DNA of 64,000 bases from Swingsia samuiensis (GTDB taxonomy: Bacteria; Pseudomonadota; Alphaproteobacteria; Acetobacterales; Acetobacteraceae): the NCBI RefSeq assembly GCF_006542355.1, contig NZ_CP038141.1, forward strand, positions 1,556,001 to 1,620,000, given 5' to 3'. Both the position numbers and the translations under genes were made by a program. This document shows, in pieces, positions 46,142-54,321 of this stretch (within the stretch, counting starts at the first letter, position 1; each line of letters opens with the position of its first letter). The notes beneath the pieces were generated by a model, which saw only the letters and a program-made list of their open reading frames with translations, was not told where the DNA came from and did not search any database.

Positions 46142-46602
46142 GCGAGGTCTTAACAAAGGATCTCCGTGATCTGGTGAACATGGAATATGGCAGGATTATT
46201 AAACCGGCCATGCAAGTGTTTAACGCAGAGATAACGGCCATTCGATCTGCGAATGATCCAATTTCTGCGGCGGTTAACCTCATCGATGCGTCGGAACGCA
46301 TTGCAAAACTGATGAAGCACCTCAGCGAAGAATTAAGAACTGCCGTGGCTCAAGAAATGAAAGAGACAGGTCAATTTGAAGTGGAGGGCAAGGGTATTGT
46401 TGCATCACTACGCGCTGGGTCAACATCGTCTCAGGTTACGGACGAGAAAGCCTTAAGAGATGCTTACCCCGATCTATTTATTCCACAACCCGACAAGCTG
46501 GATAAAGCGCGTTTAACAAAAGCACTGAAAACGATTGGAGCAATACCAGGAGCAGAACTGACAACCTCAAAGGAATTTTCTCTTACTATTCGTAGGGCTT
46601 AA
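46138..46602 (+). CDS. Gp157-like protein of the recombination operon
   Basis: 154 aa. Helical N-terminus (SAAVNLIDASERIAKLMKHL) and a C-terminal region YPDLFIPQPDKLDKARLTKALKTIGAIPGAEL-TTSKEFSLTIR. The spacing of PDK-x-x-[KR]-x-x-x-K-x-G and an ending of [FS]-L-x-IR resembles siphophage Gp157, linked to recombination or nuclease protection. Precedes the RecT-like gene by 4 bp. Moderate support. Confidence 0.5.
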   Translation: MSEVLTKDLRDLVNMEYGRIIKPAMQVFNAEITAIRSANDPISAAVNLIDASERIAKLMKHLSEELRTAVAQEMKETGQFEVEGKGIVASLRAGSTSSQVTDEKALRDAYPDLFIPQPDKLDKARLTKALKTIGAIPGAELTTSKEFSLTIRRA

Positions 46603-46606
46603 AACC

Positions 46607-47464
46607 ATGAGTGCTTTAGCAAAAACCCACCAATCAACAATTCAAATAACAAGCTTTAATGAATTAATGCGTTTTGCTGATGTAGCGGCAAATAGCGGTA
46701 TGGTTCCGAACAGTTATGCAGGAAAACCGAATGCTGTTTTAATTGCTGTTCAAATGGGGTCTGAATTAGGCTTGGCTCCAATGCAGTCTGTGCAAAATAT
46801 CGCCGTTATTAATGGCCGTCCGAGTGTGTGGGGCGATGCAATGATTGCGCTGGTTAAAGGATCTTCCGTTTGTGATGATGTTATCGAAACATTTGAGGGA
46901 GAAGGCGATCAGTTAACAGCAATATGCGTGGCAAAGCGCAAAGGGAAAGCGCCAGTTGAAGCCCGGTTTAGCATGAAGGATGCGGAAATAGCTGGCCTTA
47001 AAAACAAACCGGGGCCATGGAAACAATATCCTAAGCGTATGCTGCAAATGAGAGCGAGAGGCTTTGCGCTAAGGGATGCTTTCCCGGATGTTCTGAAAGG
47101 GCTTATTAGTGCTGAGGAGGCTATGGATCTTCCTCAAGATGAAGGCAGAAGCACGGTTATAAATTACTCGGAACCTGCAAGAACCCCTAATAATCTAAAG
47201 ATCAGTCAAAATAAAGAACAAGACCCTATCCAGTGGTTTAAGGAGAAACTTGCGACCAAGAACACATCCGATGAAGTTCTTAGTTTTGAAGCAGATTGGA
47301 AGAAAATAATCCAGAAGCGGGATGAAAAAGGCAATCCGTTCTCTGATGATATCCTAGACGCAGCAAGCGATATGATTGCCGACCGCTATATGGAGTTGAA
47401 AAGCAAGGAATCTCAGGAAGTCGAAACCTACGCCCAAGAAGAAATTGAGGAACTCCCAGCATGA
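46607..47464 (+). CDS. RecT-like single-strand annealing protein
   Basis: 285 aa. Blocks FNELMRFADVAANSGMVPNS, KPNAVLIAVQMGSELGLAPMQSVQNIAVINGRPSVWGDAMIALV, then WKQYPKRMLQMRARGFALRDAFPD are the conserved core of phage RecT/Bet-type annealing proteins of Acetobacteraceae and other Alphaproteobacteria. C-terminal ~100 residues variable and acidic. With SSB it should promote recombination during phage replication. No exonuclease gene is evident next to it; the VRR-NUC protein is the nearest nuclease. Confidence 0.8.
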   Translation: MSALAKTHQSTIQITSFNELMRFADVAANSGMVPNSYAGKPNAVLIAVQMGSELGLAPMQSVQNIAVINGRPSVWGDAMIALVKGSSVCDDVIETFEGEGDQLTAICVAKRKGKAPVEARFSMKDAEIAGLKNKPGPWKQYPKRMLQMRARGFALRDAFPDVLKGLISAEEAMDLPQDEGRSTVINYSEPARTPNNLKISQNKEQDPIQWFKEKLATKNTSDEVLSFEADWKKIIQKRDEKGNPFSDDILDAASDMIADRYMELKSKESQEVETYAQEEIEELPA

Positions 47465-47631
47465 GACTTGACGAGCAATTCCGAGATGAGGACGCGCTGT
47501 TCTTCCTGCTGCAACAGGTCGCCCGTGACTATGCGGGCAAGCCTTGGGCGAGGGGATTAGAGGCAGATGCAATGGCGCTCCAACGTGAAAGTGGGCGCTT
47601 GGTGATGAATAGCTGGGAGTGTGTGCGATGA
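47461..47631 (+). CDS. Small 56-aa protein after recT
   Basis: ATG 47461 overlaps the RecT-like stop (ATGA) and TGA 47629-47631 overlaps the next ATG (47628). MRLDEQFRDEDALFFLLQQV, ARDYAGKPWARGLEADAMAL, QRESGRLVMNSWECVR. Coupling on both sides and ordinary composition support it as a real gene; function unknown. Confidence 0.62.
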   Translation: MRLDEQFRDEDALFFLLQQVARDYAGKPWARGLEADAMALQRESGRLVMNSWECVR

Positions 47632-48554
47632 ATGATAGATTAATGGTAATAACTAAAGACCTTCAACCTTCATTTTTTGAAAAAAATGGCGAGGCAGAGC
47701 GTGTCGTTAATGAGATTAAAACTTTCGTTTTATCCATTCAGACAGATGCAACAACAGATAAAGGAAGAAAGGAAATTAAATCATTAGCTCATAAAATATC
47801 ACGCTCCAAAACCTTCTTAGACGATTTAGGAAAAAAACAAAAAGAAGATATTTTAAAACGGTCAAAAATCATTGATTCTGGTCGGAAATATGTGCGCGAT
47901 AGTTTAGACGTATTGCGTGATGATATTCGCAGGCCAGTTGATGAATACGAAGCAAGAGAAGCAAATCGTGTTGAGCAGCATAGAGACGCAATTAAAGAAA
48001 TTGAAAGATTGCCAGCCTTTGACAATGAACCAGAAGAGCAACAAGTAAAAAATAGAATTACTAGATTGGGTGAATTAGCGCAGCGTGACTTTGAAGAGTT
48101 TTCTACACGCGCTTCTGAGATTTGTGATTCAGTGCGCGATATATTGTTTAAAAATTTGAAAGAGGCAGAACAAAGACGAGTAATCCGAGATGAAGAAAGA
48201 AGGGAGCAAGAAGAAAAAGAAAGGATAGAACAAGAACGATTAAAAATAGAGCAAGCAGAAAGAGAAAGGCGTATTGCACAAGAAGCTGAAGAACGTGCTG
48301 CTAGTGTTTATAAAATAGAGATAGAAAAAGAGCGCGAAAAAGCAAAACGTGAAATAGAAGAAAGGATACAAAGAGAGAATAGAATAGCAAAAGAAGAGGA
48401 GAGGAGAAGGTTAGAAAACATTGAATATAGAAAACAGGTAAACAATGGAATTTTGAATAAGTTCATAAAGTTTGGAATTGCAAATGATAAGGCAAAAGAA
48501 ATTATCATTGCCATAGCCTCTGGTGAAATTCCAAATGTCAAAATTACTTACTAA
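47628..48554 (+). CDS. Long coiled-coil phage protein
   Basis: 308 aa from ATG 47628; a GTG 9 nt upstream is less likely because ATG is coupled to the preceding stop. Residues 1-150 are helical (SFFEKNGEAERVVNEIKTFV, GRKYVRDSLDVLRDDIRRPV). Residues 180-275 are an extreme Glu/Arg/Lys coiled coil (RREQEEKERIEQERLKIEQ). The C-terminus ends KAKEIIIAIASGEIPNVKITY. It resembles phage recombination-operon coiled-coil proteins of unknown role, sometimes mislabelled TolA-like. Confidence 0.65.
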   Translation: MNDRLMVITKDLQPSFFEKNGEAERVVNEIKTFVLSIQTDATTDKGRKEIKSLAHKISRSKTFLDDLGKKQKEDILKRSKIIDSGRKYVRDSLDVLRDDIRRPVDEYEAREANRVEQHRDAIKEIERLPAFDNEPEEQQVKNRITRLGELAQRDFEEFSTRASEICDSVRDILFKNLKEAEQRRVIRDEERREQEEKERIEQERLKIEQAERERRIAQEAEERAASVYKIEIEKEREKAKREIEERIQRENRIAKEEERRRLENIEYRKQVNNGILNKFIKFGIANDKAKEIIIAIASGEIPNVKITY

Positions 48555-48565
48555 GCGGGTGTGCG

Positions 48566-48805
48566 ATGAATACGGATAAGCTGCAAGAACTAAGTTTGGA
48601 AAATATGCGTCTCAAGGATGAGGTTAAGGCTCTTAAAGAGAAGCTGCACATGAGCCTTCTCGAAAGCGCTTTGAGAAAAAGTCTTTATAAAAGCGACTTA
48701 ACCGATGAGTATGAGATGCCTGATGAAGCAGAACTTCGATATTTTATAAGTGAAATGAACAAGGCTGGCTGGTCGTTCGTGCGGGATGAAGTAGCCACAA
48801 AGTAA
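48566..48805 (+). CDS. Small coiled-coil protein, paralogue of the next gene's C-terminus
   Basis: 79 aa. Coiled coil first (LSLENMRLKDEVKALKEKLH), then EYEMPDEAELRYFISEMNKAGWSFVRDE. The last block resembles DVADVLELVEAINDRGWSFIRMGE in 48823-49005, suggesting two related small proteins. Function unknown. Confidence 0.55.
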   Translation: MNTDKLQELSLENMRLKDEVKALKEKLHMSLLESALRKSLYKSDLTDEYEMPDEAELRYFISEMNKAGWSFVRDEVATK

Positions 48806-48822
48806 TCAAGGAAATTTTTGAA

Positions 48823-49005
48823 ATGATTGAAGCAAACAGCACCCGAAGTGTGTCTGAAGCACGTCTGCACACCGATATTTTAGCCAGCCTGCGCGACTGC
48901 CATTTTTACAATGGAGCGCATGAGATTGATGTCGCAGACGTTCTGGAACTCGTGGAAGCGATTAATGATCGTGGGTGGTCATTTATTCGAATGGGAGAGG
49001 CGTGA
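48823..49005 (+). CDS. Small protein upstream of xis
   Basis: 60 aa. Leader and N-terminus (GGAAATTTTTGAAATGATTG, MIEANSTRSVS) repeat those of 45851. The end, ELVEAINDRGWSFIRMGEA, resembles the end of 48566-48805. So it looks like a mosaic of its two neighbours' parts. Its TGA overlaps the ATG of the excisionase-like gene. Confidence 0.55.
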   Translation: MIEANSTRSVSEARLHTDILASLRDCHFYNGAHEIDVADVLELVEAINDRGWSFIRMGEA

Positions 49006-49235
49006 TGGGGGAGGTTGTTATCAGGTTAAGTCCAAAAGTATTGGATATTGAAGAAGCTTCCTCTTATTTATCTATTTCTACAGGAGTATTCAGAAAAGAA
49101 GTTCTCCCTGAAGTAACGCAAATTAAATTATCTACTCGGCGACGAGGATATCTTGTTTCTGATTTAGATAAATGGCTGGAAAAAAGAACCGGACAGCGCA
49201 AAGAAAGCAGTAATCCTTGGGATGATATAATTTGA
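49005..49235 (+). CDS. Excisionase-like HTH protein
   Basis: 76 aa from ATG 49005 (TGATG overlap, GGGAGAGG 6 nt upstream). PKVLDIEEASSYLSISTGVFRKEVLPEVTQIKLSTRRRGYLVSDLDKWLEKR is a MerR-like winged-helix as in phage Xis/AlpA-type proteins. It directly precedes the integrase and overlaps its start (TTGA). Probably the directionality factor for excision. Confidence 0.7.
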   Translation: MGEVVIRLSPKVLDIEEASSYLSISTGVFRKEVLPEVTQIKLSTRRRGYLVSDLDKWLEKRTGQRKESSNPWDDII

Positions 49236-50275
49236 CGACTATTCGCTTACCTTACATCCAAAGGTTTGTAGATAGGCACGGAAAGGTAAGATATTACTTT
49301 AGGAAGAAAGGACAAAAACTAATTCCGTTGCCTGATTTAAGATCCCCGGAATTCATGATGGCGTATCAAAATGCGTCATCAGGACAAACCACAGAAAATA
49401 ATAAAGATGAGACTTTATTACCGAAAGAAAGCCTTCGTGCTGTGATAGAGGATTGGTATAAGACAGCTCACTTTAAGTCTCTCGAAGAAAGCACTAAAGC
49501 TGTTTATCGGCGGCTTTTAGAGCGGATGCGAGCAGAGAAATATTCGGAAAATCCTATTGCTCTTATGCAAAGTAAGCATGTTCGTCAGATTATGAATAAA
49601 TATAATAACTCGCCGACGACAGCAAATCGTATGTTGAGATTGCTATCAATGTTGATGGAGCATGCCATTCATATGGGCGTAGCAGAGAGTAACCCCACAA
49701 TTGGAGTTCCTCGTATGAGAATAAAGTCCCAGGGTATTCACTCGTGGACAGATATAGAAATTGCTCAATATGAAAAAAAATGGCCCAGTGGGACTAAGGA
49801 ACGGCTAGCTTTAGCCTTGTTATTATATACCGGCCAAAGACGTAGCGATATTGTGAAGATGGGCAGTCACTCTCTGACTCCACATGGATTATACGTAAAA
49901 CAGCAGAAGACTAAGACAGAATTATATATTCCTATCCATCCTCTGCTTCAGAAAGAACTTGATTTATGGGAACCCAATAACACAGGAAAATTTTTGGTAA
50001 CGGATAAAGGGAATCCGATGTCAGTGAATAATTTTTATAATTATTTTATAGAATGGTCTCGTCAGGCAGGTCTGCCACAAGGCTGCAGCCCTCATGGATT
50101 GAGAAAAGCCGCCGCCCGTAGATTGGCTGAAGCAGGATGCACAGCCCATCAAATTGCCGCCATTACTGGGCATAAAAGTTTAGCCGAGATAACTCGTTAT
50201 ACTAAAGCGGCAGAGCAGACGGGTTTGGCAAAATTAGCGATGTCAAGGCTTTTAAGTAGTGTCAAACCAGACTGA
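49232..50275 (+). CDS. int: Tyrosine integrase
   Basis: 347 aa with a TTG start overlapping the xis stop. N-terminal arm-binding region (FVDRHGKVRYYFRKKGQKLIPLPDL), SAM-like core domain, and a catalytic domain with Arg in LYTGQRRSDI, Lys in QQKTKTELYIPI, H-x-x-R in CSPHGLRKAAARRL, His in ITGHKS, and nucleophile Tyr in EITRYTKAAEQ. It recombines attP with the tRNA-Arg 3' end. Its stop lies 47 bp before attR. An arm-site copy TGTCAAACC falls inside its last codons. The non-ATG start and overlap suggest low, coupled expression. Confidence 0.93.
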   Translation: MTTIRLPYIQRFVDRHGKVRYYFRKKGQKLIPLPDLRSPEFMMAYQNASSGQTTENNKDETLLPKESLRAVIEDWYKTAHFKSLEESTKAVYRRLLERMRAEKYSENPIALMQSKHVRQIMNKYNNSPTTANRMLRLLSMLMEHAIHMGVAESNPTIGVPRMRIKSQGIHSWTDIEIAQYEKKWPSGTKERLALALLLYTGQRRSDIVKMGSHSLTPHGLYVKQQKTKTELYIPIHPLLQKELDLWEPNNTGKFLVTDKGNPMSVNNFYNYFIEWSRQAGLPQGCSPHGLRKAAARRLAEAGCTAHQIAAITGHKSLAEITRYTKAAEQTGLAKLAMSRLLSSVKPD

Positions 50276-50289
50276 ATAAGTGTCAAACC
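50260..50289. promoter_or_regulatory. Putative integrase arm-type sites at the right end
   Basis: Two TGTCAAACC copies, 50260-50268 (within the integrase 3' end) and 50281-50289, same orientation as the copies at 2380 and 2432. They lie 34-63 bp inside attR. Confidence 0.6.
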
Positions 50290-50322
50290 AAACAAAAAAA
50301 CGGCGGTAAACTAACGTTTTTA

Positions 50323-50344
50323 AAAACCTTGGTGGACCCGACGC
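50323..50344. other. attR core
   Basis: 22 bp identical to attL at 2323-2344, covering the CCA end, discriminator, 3' acceptor strand and T-arm edge of tRNA-Arg. The tRNA remains whole because the phage core carries the same 3' sequence. Confidence 0.9.
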
Positions 50345-50406
50345 GATTCGAACGCGTGACCTTTGCCTTCGGAGGGCAACGCTCTATCCAGCTGAGCTAC
50401 GGGTCC
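50330..50406 (-). tRNA. tRNA-Arg (anticodon CCG)
   Basis: 77 nt with encoded CCA. Acceptor GGACCCG pairs with CGGGTCC, discriminator A; D arm GCTC-AGCTGGATA-GAGC; anticodon arm TTGCC-CTCCGAA-GGCAA with anticodon CCG (reads CGG); T arm ACGCG-TTCGAAT-CGCGT. All stems pair without mismatch. It is the prophage attachment site. Confidence 0.95.
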
Positions 50407-50454
50407 TGCTGCGCATTCAATAAACGGTTCATGAGGCGTTTGCCAAGTCTTTTT

Positions 50455-51468
50455 TTAATTTGGTTGTGCTGTGGCATTCCAAACAGCAGCCGCAATATCC
50501 CCACCAGAGGGTAAAGGTTTTTGAGGAGTGAAAATCCAAGAGATAATATCTTGTGGGATTCGACGCTTATCGCGGCTGAGTAAATGATGCGCCGTAGGAA
50601 ACTCATCAATACGTGTGCTGGTGGGAAGTCGGTTGATTAAACGTTTGGTATATTGAGGTGTAACAAATTGATCTTGCCCGCCAAAAATCATCAAAACAGG
50701 GGGCTTTACATGTGGTGCTTTTTGAAAAGCATTTTTCATTAGTTCGGTTAGGCCATACAGTGGATGGATCGTAGAATTATGCTGGGTCAGTGGGTCGAAA
50801 TACATGCGACGCATGGCCTTCATATTATCACTGGCGATGCGGTGTCCGGGAACAGATGATCCATCCAGTTTCCAATGAGGGGCGAGGGCATCAATCAGGC
50901 TTAAAATCATGCGCCATGGTTGGCCGATATCCAACGCTGCGGGAGCGAGAAGAATTGTGCCAGATAGGAACGGCGGAGGTTGTGTGTCTGTCATCAGTGC
51001 AACAGCGCCTCCCATGCTTTCCCCCATGAGATAGAGTGGAAGCGGGGGGTATTGGTTATGTGCCCAGATTAATTCTTCCTGTGTGTCTTTGACCATGCGG
51101 TCTGTCGTGCTCCAGTCCTGACTTTTCATGGTTGCGCCAAATCCTCGTTGGTCTGGCGAAACAACGATGATGCCGGCTTGTGAAAGCGGAGGAGCAAAAA
51201 ACTCCCAAGCATCACGGCTATCTCCAAACCCATGGAGAGCGAGAATAACTGCTTTAGGGGGTACAGACGCTTGATAAATTCGCAAAGGAATAGGCACACC
51301 ATCAGACATGGTTAGTAATGCATCTGGAGGGATAAGCGCTGTTTCTTCCGATGTAGGATGAAGGTCAATTTTATGCGGTGGCGTACAGGCGCTTAACCAC
51401 CATAAAAGCGAGAAGAGAGAGGAAAGACGTATCAGGTGGTTTGAAAAGGTGAAGAATGTGCTTATCAT
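50455..51468 (-). CDS. Alpha/beta-hydrolase lipoprotein (lysophospholipase-like)
   Basis: 337 aa from ATG 51468. The N-terminus ends in a lipobox (SLFSLLWWLSAC), so it is likely membrane anchored. Alpha/beta fold with HGFGDSRDAWEFF (oxyanion loop), nucleophile elbow GESMGG, Asp in FGGQDQFVTP and His in FPTAHHLLSRD, the complete triad of the monoglyceride lipase/lysophospholipase group. First host gene past the tRNA, divergent from polA. A start at 51534 would overlap polA and remove the leader, so it is rejected. Confidence 0.82.
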   Translation of the reverse strand: MISTFFTFSNHLIRLSSLFSLLWWLSACTPPHKIDLHPTSEETALIPPDALLTMSDGVPIPLRIYQASVPPKAVILALHGFGDSRDAWEFFAPPLSQAGIIVVSPDQRGFGATMKSQDWSTTDRMVKDTQEELIWAHNQYPPLPLYLMGESMGGAVALMTDTQPPPFLSGTILLAPAALDIGQPWRMILSLIDALAPHWKLDGSSVPGHRIASDNMKAMRRMYFDPLTQHNSTIHPLYGLTELMKNAFQKAPHVKPPVLMIFGGQDQFVTPQYTKRLINRLPTSTRIDEFPTAHHLLSRDKRRIPQDIISWIFTPQKPLPSGGDIAAAVWNATAQPN

Positions 51469-51512
51469 AATGAGACTTGAAAAATATCTGCCCCTAGAGG
51501 GTGAGAAGGAAG

Positions 51513-54293
51513 ATGTCTGTGCCGTCTGAAACACCGCATTTGGTTTTAGTTGATGGGTCTGGTTTTATATTCAGAGCTTTTCATGCTTTGCCTCCCATGA
51601 CTAGCCCAGATGGTGTTCCAGTGAATGCCGTATATGGTTTTACGAATATGTTAATGCGTCTGTTGCGTGATCGCGTTGGGACGCATTTAGCCGTTATTTT
51701 TGATGCAGGCCGGCAGACGTTTAGGAATGATATTTATCCTCAATATAAGGCGCATCGTCCTGAACCACCAGAGGAGTTGCGCCCACAATTTAGTTTAATA
51801 CGGGATGCCACGGCGGCATTTAATGTTGCCTCGATTGAAAGCCCCGGTTGGGAAGCCGATGATTTAATTGCGAGTTATGCAAAAGACGTAGTGGAAAAGG
51901 GTGGCCGCTGTACGATTGTTTCATCAGATAAGGATTTAATGCAGCTTATTCGACCGGGTGTAGAGTTGCTTGACCCAATGAAGCAAAAGCCCATTCGTGA
52001 AGCTGAAGTCGAGGCTAAGTTTGGTGTTAAGCCTGAGAAGGTTGTCGACGTTCAGGCTCTTATGGGAGATTCCACGGATAATGTTCCGGGTGTTCCGGGA
52101 ATTGGCCCCAAAGGTGCAGCTCAGCTTGTGCAAGAATATGGCAGTTTAGAAGATATTCTGAGTGCAGCACCAAGCATGAAAACATCTAAAAGAAAGCAAA
52201 ACCTTATCGAGTACGCAGATGCTGCGCGTATGTCTTATAAGTTGGTTTTGTTGGCAGACCATGTTCCTCTTCCTCAAACATTGGAGGACCTGTCTTATCG
52301 TGAGCCTGATAAGGATGTTTTGGGCAGTTGGTTAGAAAAGATGGGCTTTTTCTCCACCATTCAGCGTATGGGGCTAGGGGCCGTTGCGCAAGCAAAAGGC
52401 AAAACATCTTCTCCTGCTGTTTCGGTCACATCAGAAGATGCAGACCAAGGACAGGTACAACTTTCCGAAGCGCCTTATGGGCCGTATGAGACAGTTACAA
52501 CTTTTGAGGCTTTGGATCAGTGGATTGCCGCAGCGTTTAAAGTTGGAATTGTTGCAGTTGATACGGAAACAGATAGCTTAAATGCCCGTCAGGCGAACAT
52601 GGTCGGTCTATCTTTGTCTACCGAGGCGGGGAAGGCGTGTTATGTCCCCTTCCTTCATGAAGGAACGTTGGACCAACCAACGGGGCATCAATTGGATCGG
52701 GCAGAAGTGCTTCAGCGGCTAGAACCTCTTTTTGAGGCTGAAAGTGTGTTGAAGATCTTTCAAAATGCGAAATACGACCTTACGGTTTTTAGAAAAGCCG
52801 GGGTAAAAAGAATCACTCCTATAGATGATACAATGCTGATCTCATATGCGCAGTCAGCAGGAGAACATGGGCAAGGCCTGGATGAGCTGTCAGAGCTTCA
52901 TCTTGGGCATACGCCCATTAAATATGATGAGGTGACGGGAACGGGACGTAAGCGTATTCCTTTTGCGCAAGTGCCGTTAGAGCGTGCTACGGAATATGCC
53001 GCTGAGGATGCTGATGTCACATTGCGTTTATGGCAGGTTCTGCGCCCTCAATTGCGTGTTAGAAAATCACTCGCCTTATATGAAGAGCTTGAACGGCCTT
53101 TAATTCAGGTTCTGACCGATATGGAAGATGTTGGTATTAAAGTCGATGCGACGGAGCTGCGCCGTATGTCAGCAGACTTTGCACAACGCATGGAAGAGAT
53201 TGAAGGGAATATTCACGCCGAGGTTGGGAGGAGTTTTAACGTAGGGTCTCCCAAACAGCTTGGTGAAATTCTGTTTGATGAGATGCAGCTTCCCGGCGGC
53301 AAGAGAACCAAAAGTGGTTCTTGGGGAACGGATTCCTCCGTGTTGGAGCAATTGGCGGAGCAAGGCCATGAGCTACCACAGAAAATTCTGTCTTGGCGGC
53401 AGTTGGCCAAGCTGAAATCAACATATGCTGATGCGCTGGTTCAGCAGATGGACCAAGGGACGGAACGTGTTCATACGTCGTTCCAAATGGCGGTTACAAC
53501 GACGGGGCGTCTATCTTCCAATGAGCCGAATTTGCAGAATATTCCGATCCGCACAGAAGAAGGCGGGCGTATTAGAAAGGCTTTTGTGGCTGCCCCAGGG
53601 TGCGTTTTAGTTTCTGCTGATTACAGCCAGATTGAATTACGCCTGTTAGCGCATGTCGCAAAAATTGAACCTCTTTTAGAAGCATTTCGATTAGGGCAAG
53701 ACATTCACGCACGAACCGCATCCGAAGTGTTTGGTATTCCCTTGGAAGGGATGGATGCTTTAACCAGACGCCGGGCTAAGGCTATTAATTTTGGTATTAT
53801 TTATGGCATTTCAGCCTATGGCTTAGCGCGTCAGCTTCAGATATCTCCCGGGGAGGCGCGTTCTTATATTGATGCTTATTTTGCACGTTATCCCGGTATT
53901 CGGGATTATATGGAACGGACAAAAGAAGAAGCGAAAGAGCATGGATATGTTCTAACCCCATTTGGGCGGCGTTGTTATGTCCCGGGGATTAGAGACAAAA
54001 ATGGTGCGCGCAGAAGCTATGCAGAGCGCCAAGCAATTAATGCACCTCTGCAAGGAGGTGCGGCTGATATCATTAAACGTGCCATGGTGCGTCTGTCGCA
54101 CTCGTTACCGAAAACAGATTTAGAAGCACAAATGCTCTTGCAAGTGCATGATGAACTTCTTTTTGAAGTGAAAGAGAAAGATGCAGAAATGCTTTCTTCC
54201 TTTGTTAAGAAAGAGATGGAAGCGGCTGCTCATTTGGATGTTGAGCTGAAAGTTGAAACCGGTATTGGTTCAAGCTGGGCAGACGCGCATTAA
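51513..54293 (+). CDS. polA: DNA polymerase I
   Basis: 926 aa from ATG 51513; a GTG at 51501 is possible. 5'-3' exonuclease domain in residues ~5-290 (LVDGSGFIFRAFHALPP, PGWEADDLIASYAK, GDSTDNVPGVPGIGPKGA). 3'-5' exonuclease domain begins near 345 with VAVDTETDSL, so proofreading residues look kept. Polymerase motifs A (VSADYSQIELRLLAH), B (RRRAKAINFGIIYGISAYGL) and C (LQVHDELLFEV) are intact. Full length for the alphaproteobacterial enzyme. Acts in repair and Okazaki fragment processing. Confidence 0.97.
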   Translation: MSVPSETPHLVLVDGSGFIFRAFHALPPMTSPDGVPVNAVYGFTNMLMRLLRDRVGTHLAVIFDAGRQTFRNDIYPQYKAHRPEPPEELRPQFSLIRDATAAFNVASIESPGWEADDLIASYAKDVVEKGGRCTIVSSDKDLMQLIRPGVELLDPMKQKPIREAEVEAKFGVKPEKVVDVQALMGDSTDNVPGVPGIGPKGAAQLVQEYGSLEDILSAAPSMKTSKRKQNLIEYADAARMSYKLVLLADHVPLPQTLEDLSYREPDKDVLGSWLEKMGFFSTIQRMGLGAVAQAKGKTSSPAVSVTSEDADQGQVQLSEAPYGPYETVTTFEALDQWIAAAFKVGIVAVDTETDSLNARQANMVGLSLSTEAGKACYVPFLHEGTLDQPTGHQLDRAEVLQRLEPLFEAESVLKIFQNAKYDLTVFRKAGVKRITPIDDTMLISYAQSAGEHGQGLDELSELHLGHTPIKYDEVTGTGRKRIPFAQVPLERATEYAAEDADVTLRLWQVLRPQLRVRKSLALYEELERPLIQVLTDMEDVGIKVDATELRRMSADFAQRMEEIEGNIHAEVGRSFNVGSPKQLGEILFDEMQLPGGKRTKSGSWGTDSSVLEQLAEQGHELPQKILSWRQLAKLKSTYADALVQQMDQGTERVHTSFQMAVTTTGRLSSNEPNLQNIPIRTEEGGRIRKAFVAAPGCVLVSADYSQIELRLLAHVAKIEPLLEAFRLGQDIHARTASEVFGIPLEGMDALTRRRAKAINFGIIYGISAYGLARQLQISPGEARSYIDAYFARYPGIRDYMERTKEEAKEHGYVLTPFGRRCYVPGIRDKNGARRSYAERQAINAPLQGGAADIIKRAMVRLSHSLPKTDLEAQMLLQVHDELLFEVKEKDAEMLSSFVKKEMEAAAHLDVELKVETGIGSSWADAH

Positions 54294-54321
54294 AATTAGA
54301 AAATGAGGTCATGAAAAGCAT

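Larger units (their letters stand above)
2323..50344. mobile_element. Complete contractile-tailed (myovirus-type) prophage in tRNA-Arg(CCG)
   Basis: Bounded by a 22-bp direct repeat whose two copies start exactly 48,000 bp apart. The right copy is the 3' end of an intact tRNA gene, next to integrase and excisionase. The element has full modules: terminase, portal, capsid (DUF2184), cement, sheath (DUF3383), tube, tape measure, Dit-like, plug, Gp138 spike, gp25, baseplate J, DUF2612, fibres and lysis. It also has replication, CI/Cro control, antirepressors, RecT-like recombination and integration genes. The tail set resembles simple contractile phages such as cyanophage Pam3. Possible lesions are a nonsense codon in the replication initiator (38084) and a truncated small gene (36828). 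Structural genes look intact, so inducibility is open. Confidence 0.93.

Noticed and set aside
47628-48554. TolA-like envelope protein
   Set aside because: Similarity would come only from the charged coiled coil; there is no membrane anchor or TolA C-terminal domain.
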